This document shows, piece by piece, positions 13,448-15,054 of a stretch of DNA of 15,054 nt. The translations under genes and the position numbers were made by a program. Within the stretch, counting starts at the first letter, position 1. Each line of letters starts with the position of its first letter. The notes beneath the pieces are model-generated. The model searched no databases, was not told the DNA's origin, and saw only the letters and a list, made by a program, of their open reading frames with translations. This stretch comes from Micromonosporaceae bacterium (GTDB taxonomy: Bacteria > Actinomycetota > Actinomycetes > Mycobacteriales > Micromonosporaceae): contig JADGGF010000047.1 in NCBI GenBank assembly GCA_019690055.1, forward strand, positions 1-15,054. The letters are read 5' to 3'.

Positions 13448-14035
13448 TCAGTCGGCCGGACTGTCGGCCGGCCGGGCCGAGGTGGCCTCCCGGGCGTTGG
13501 CATCCTGGGCGGCGGCGTCCCGGGCGGCGGCATCCTGGGTCACGGCGTCCCGGGCGGCAGCGTGCAGAGCCCGCAGCGACCGGACGGCCGCGACCGCGTG
13601 CTCCTTGTCGGCCGCCTGTACCGCCATCACGGCCAGCAGGTCGTCGTCCTCGAGTTCCAGGCTGACCCACGGGTTACCCCGTTCGAAGACGATGCGACGC
13701 ACCACGGCCCAGGGCACGTCGTGCGTGCCGAGCACGTTGCGAACCTCGATGTGCCGGGTGTCGGCCACCACGCGGGGACGGGTGAAGAGCAGGATCGCGC
13801 CCGCGGCGAGGAGCCCGAGCACGACCATCGCGACCTGGTCCCCGCCCTGGAAGACGCCCGACGTGGGTGCGCCCCCGATCGGTCCGCGGAGCAGCGCGCC
13901 GAGCACCGCGAAGAAGATCGCCACCACCGGGGCCAGCACCCAACAGATCCGCCGCAGGCGCCGCGGCCGGATCACCACCGGGGAATTGCTCGCAGATTCC
14001 GCTCCGGCAAACTGCGCGGAATTACCCTCGCCCAC
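13448..14035 (-). CDS. Membrane-anchored PH-domain protein (bPH6-like), unknown function
   Basis: 195 residues. Two hydrophobic helices (about 30-49, CWVLAPVVAIFFAVLGALL, and 66-84, DQVAMVVLGLLAAGAILLF) form a membrane hairpin. A small bacterial PH-like domain follows (about 86-150), with RPRVVADTRHIEVRNVLG, VPWAVVRRIVFERG and LELEDDDLLAVMAVQAADKE. Proteins of this type are common in Actinobacteria, often near his or rib genes; their role is unknown. The tail (160-184) consists of five Ala-rich pentapeptides. I chose GTG 14035, since the sequence before it is low-complexity Arg-rich; the ribosome binding site is poor, and an in-frame GTG at 14134 is an alternative. The gene lies 107 bp after hisE, probably separated from it by a terminator. 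Confidence 0.82.
   Translation of the reverse strand: MGEGNSAQFAGAESASNSPVVIRPRRLRRICWVLAPVVAIFFAVLGALLRGPIGGAPTSGVFQGGDQVAMVVLGLLAAGAILLFTRPRVVADTRHIEVRNVLGTHDVPWAVVRRIVFERGNPWVSLELEDDDLLAVMAVQAADKEHAVAAVRSLRALHAAARDAVTQDAAARDAAAQDANAREATSARPADSPAD
13485..13559 (-). repeat. Five 15-bp tandem repeats in the PH-protein tail
   Basis: Five in-frame 15-bp units alternate between GCGTCCCGGGCGGCG-like and GCATCCTGGGCGGCG-like forms (plus strand). On the coding strand they specify AARDA, VTQDA, AARDA, AAQDA and NAREA, an alternating Arg/Gln pattern suited to a charged helix. Copy-number change would keep the frame. Confidence 0.85.
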
Positions 14036-14090
14036 GCTGCGAGTCTGCCACCGTCGGCGCCGACCCGCCCCGTCGACCTCGCGAGAACGA

Positions 14091-14105
14091 CCGGCTTTCG
14101 GCCGG
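14091..14105 (-). terminator. Possible terminator after hisE
   Basis: On the minus strand CCGGC-cgaaa-GCCGG, extendable by a G-U pair, is followed by TCGTTCTC. It lies 37 bp after the hisE stop and 55 bp before the PH-protein start. The stem is short, so termination would be partial. Confidence 0.4.
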
Positions 14106-14142
14106 CCAGCGCCCTTCGGCGACCGACGACTCACCGACCCGG

Positions 14143-14406
14143 CTACAGGTGCCGGTAGACGTCGGCCAGGGTGAGCCCGCGGGCCAGCATCAGCACCTGC
14201 GCGTGGTAGAGCAGCTGCGAGATCTCCTCGGCCGCCCGCTCCGGGCCCTCGTGCTCGGCGGCCATCCACGCCTCGGCTGCCTCCTCCACGACCTTCTTGC
14301 CCACCGCATGCACGCCTTCGGCCAGCAACGCCACCGTGCGGGAGCCGGGGGTGCCCGCCGCCGCCTTGTCCGACAGCTCTTCCCACAGCTCGTCGAAGGT
14401 CTTCAC
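14143..14406 (-). CDS. hisE: Phosphoribosyl-ATP pyrophosphatase
   Basis: 87-residue MazG-like all-alpha enzyme, the second step of histidine synthesis (PR-ATP to PR-AMP plus pyrophosphate). Diagnostic blocks are KTFDELWEELSDKAAAGTPG, GKKVVEEAAEAWMAAEHEG (36-54, metal-binding acidic residues) and AAEEISQLLYHAQVLM (58-73), ending DVYRHL as usual. The GTG start at 14406 has no clear ribosome binding site. CAGAAT lies 8 bases upstream and could be a -10 of a leaderless transcript; that is speculative. hisG, a frequent partner on the 3' side in Actinobacteria, is not present; the next gene is the PH-domain protein. It is divergent from mscL over 189 bp that contain nothing else recognisable. Confidence 0.95.
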   Translation of the reverse strand: MKTFDELWEELSDKAAAGTPGSRTVALLAEGVHAVGKKVVEEAAEAWMAAEHEGPERAAEEISQLLYHAQVLMLARGLTLADVYRHL

Positions 14407-14595
14407 GGGTCGCCATTCTGTCAGGTCGCCTCCAGCCGGTCGGGCACCCGTCTGGTCGCGATTGCTGTTCCGGCCGTCCCGGGCGCTCCACCCGACGACT
14501 CAGGCCCCGGGCGACCACTGGCGACTCCCGCACCGGGACGGGCGCGATTATCGTTGCTCAACTGGTTCGCCCGGTTCGCACCATCGGAGGAGCTC

Positions 14596-15036
14596 GTGTT
14601 CAAGACGCTGCAGGGACTGCTTCAAGGATTCAAAGATTTCATCCTACGGGGCAACGTCGTCGACCTGTCGGTCGGTATCGTGGTCGGCGCCGCCTTCACG
14701 GCCCTGGTCGAGAGCTTCACCACGGCCTTCATCAACCCGCTCCTCCAGCTCTTCGGCGCCGACGAGCACGAGATCGGCGGCCAGTTCCACATCGGCTCGG
14801 TGCCCTTCCCGTACTCGACGTTCATCAACGGGATCATCACGTTCCTGATCACCGCCGCCGTGCTCTACTTCTTCGTGGTCACGCCGATGAACAGGTTCGC
14901 CGCGCGGCGCCGCAAGGGCGTCGAGCCGGAGCCGGAGGCGCCCAGCGAGGAGATCCTGCTGCTGCGGGAGATCCGCGACGCGCTCAAGGCGACCGGCGGC
15001 GTTCCCAGCTCCCGCCGCCCGGCCGGCGACGAGTAG
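14596..15036 (+). CDS. mscL: Large-conductance mechanosensitive channel
   Basis: 146 residues, a homopentameric membrane channel that opens under high tension to release solutes on osmotic downshock. The N-terminal amphipathic helix and TM1 are in GFKDFILRGNVVDLSVGIVV and AAFTALVESFTTAFINPLL (about 11-50). A periplasmic loop with EIGGQFHIGSVPFPY follows, then TM2 (about 75-98, TFINGIITFLITAAVLYFFV), basic RFAARRRKG, and a C-terminal cytoplasmic helix EEILLLREIRDALK (118-131). The GTG start at 14596 has GGAGG (14586-14590) at good spacing; the open frame upstream has no family similarity. A possible promoter lies near GATTAT (14546-14551), without a clear -35. All parts of the channel are present. 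Confidence 0.97.
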   Translation: MFKTLQGLLQGFKDFILRGNVVDLSVGIVVGAAFTALVESFTTAFINPLLQLFGADEHEIGGQFHIGSVPFPYSTFINGIITFLITAAVLYFFVVTPMNRFAARRRKGVEPEPEAPSEEILLLREIRDALKATGGVPSSRRPAGDE

Positions 15037-15054
15037 TCGGCCGCCCTCTTTCCC

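Overview
The window is a GC-rich, densely packed stretch of an actinobacterial chromosome. GTG starts are common, coupled genes share GTGA overlaps, and the gene order is typical of Actinobacteria. Protein flavour and order look most like Micromonosporaceae (Micromonospora/Salinispora/Actinoplanes group), but that is an impression and not a database result. No mobile element, CRISPR array, rRNA or tRNA gene was found. Almost everything is housekeeping, on the minus strand; only a GNAT acetyltransferase and mscL are on the plus strand.

Layout in ascending coordinates: argF (cut by the window edge), argD, argB and argJ form a tight minus-strand operon for ornithine/citrulline synthesis (1-4328). 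A plus-strand GNAT gene (4431-4916) separates it from argC (4956-5969). Both argJ and argC have the same operator upstream: two ArgR-type ARG boxes with centres 20 bp apart. A VOC-family protein gene (6039-6407) and a 327-bp structured non-coding stretch follow. Next is the translation block, transcribed right to left: infC, rpmI, rplT, a SpoU-type rRNA methyltransferase, pheS and pheT (13114 down to 6735). Upstream of infC lie a membrane PH-domain protein and hisE; mscL diverges from hisE at the right edge.

How the genes work together: ArgJ, ArgB, ArgC and ArgD run the acetylated route from glutamate to ornithine, with ArgJ recycling the acetyl group, and ArgF makes citrulline. IF3, L35, L20, the rRNA methylase and PheST serve translation, with leaders that look regulated.

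The most interesting items are regulatory or very small: duplicated tandem ARG boxes flanking an intervening GNAT gene; an apparent ATC start and a terminator-like hairpin in the infC leader; a 40-codon ORF that overlaps the pheS start as ATGA; a second small ORF after the methylase gene; a nested inverted-repeat structure after pheT; and short tandem repeats at the infC stop and in the PH-protein tail. I found no convincing undescribed multi-gene system.
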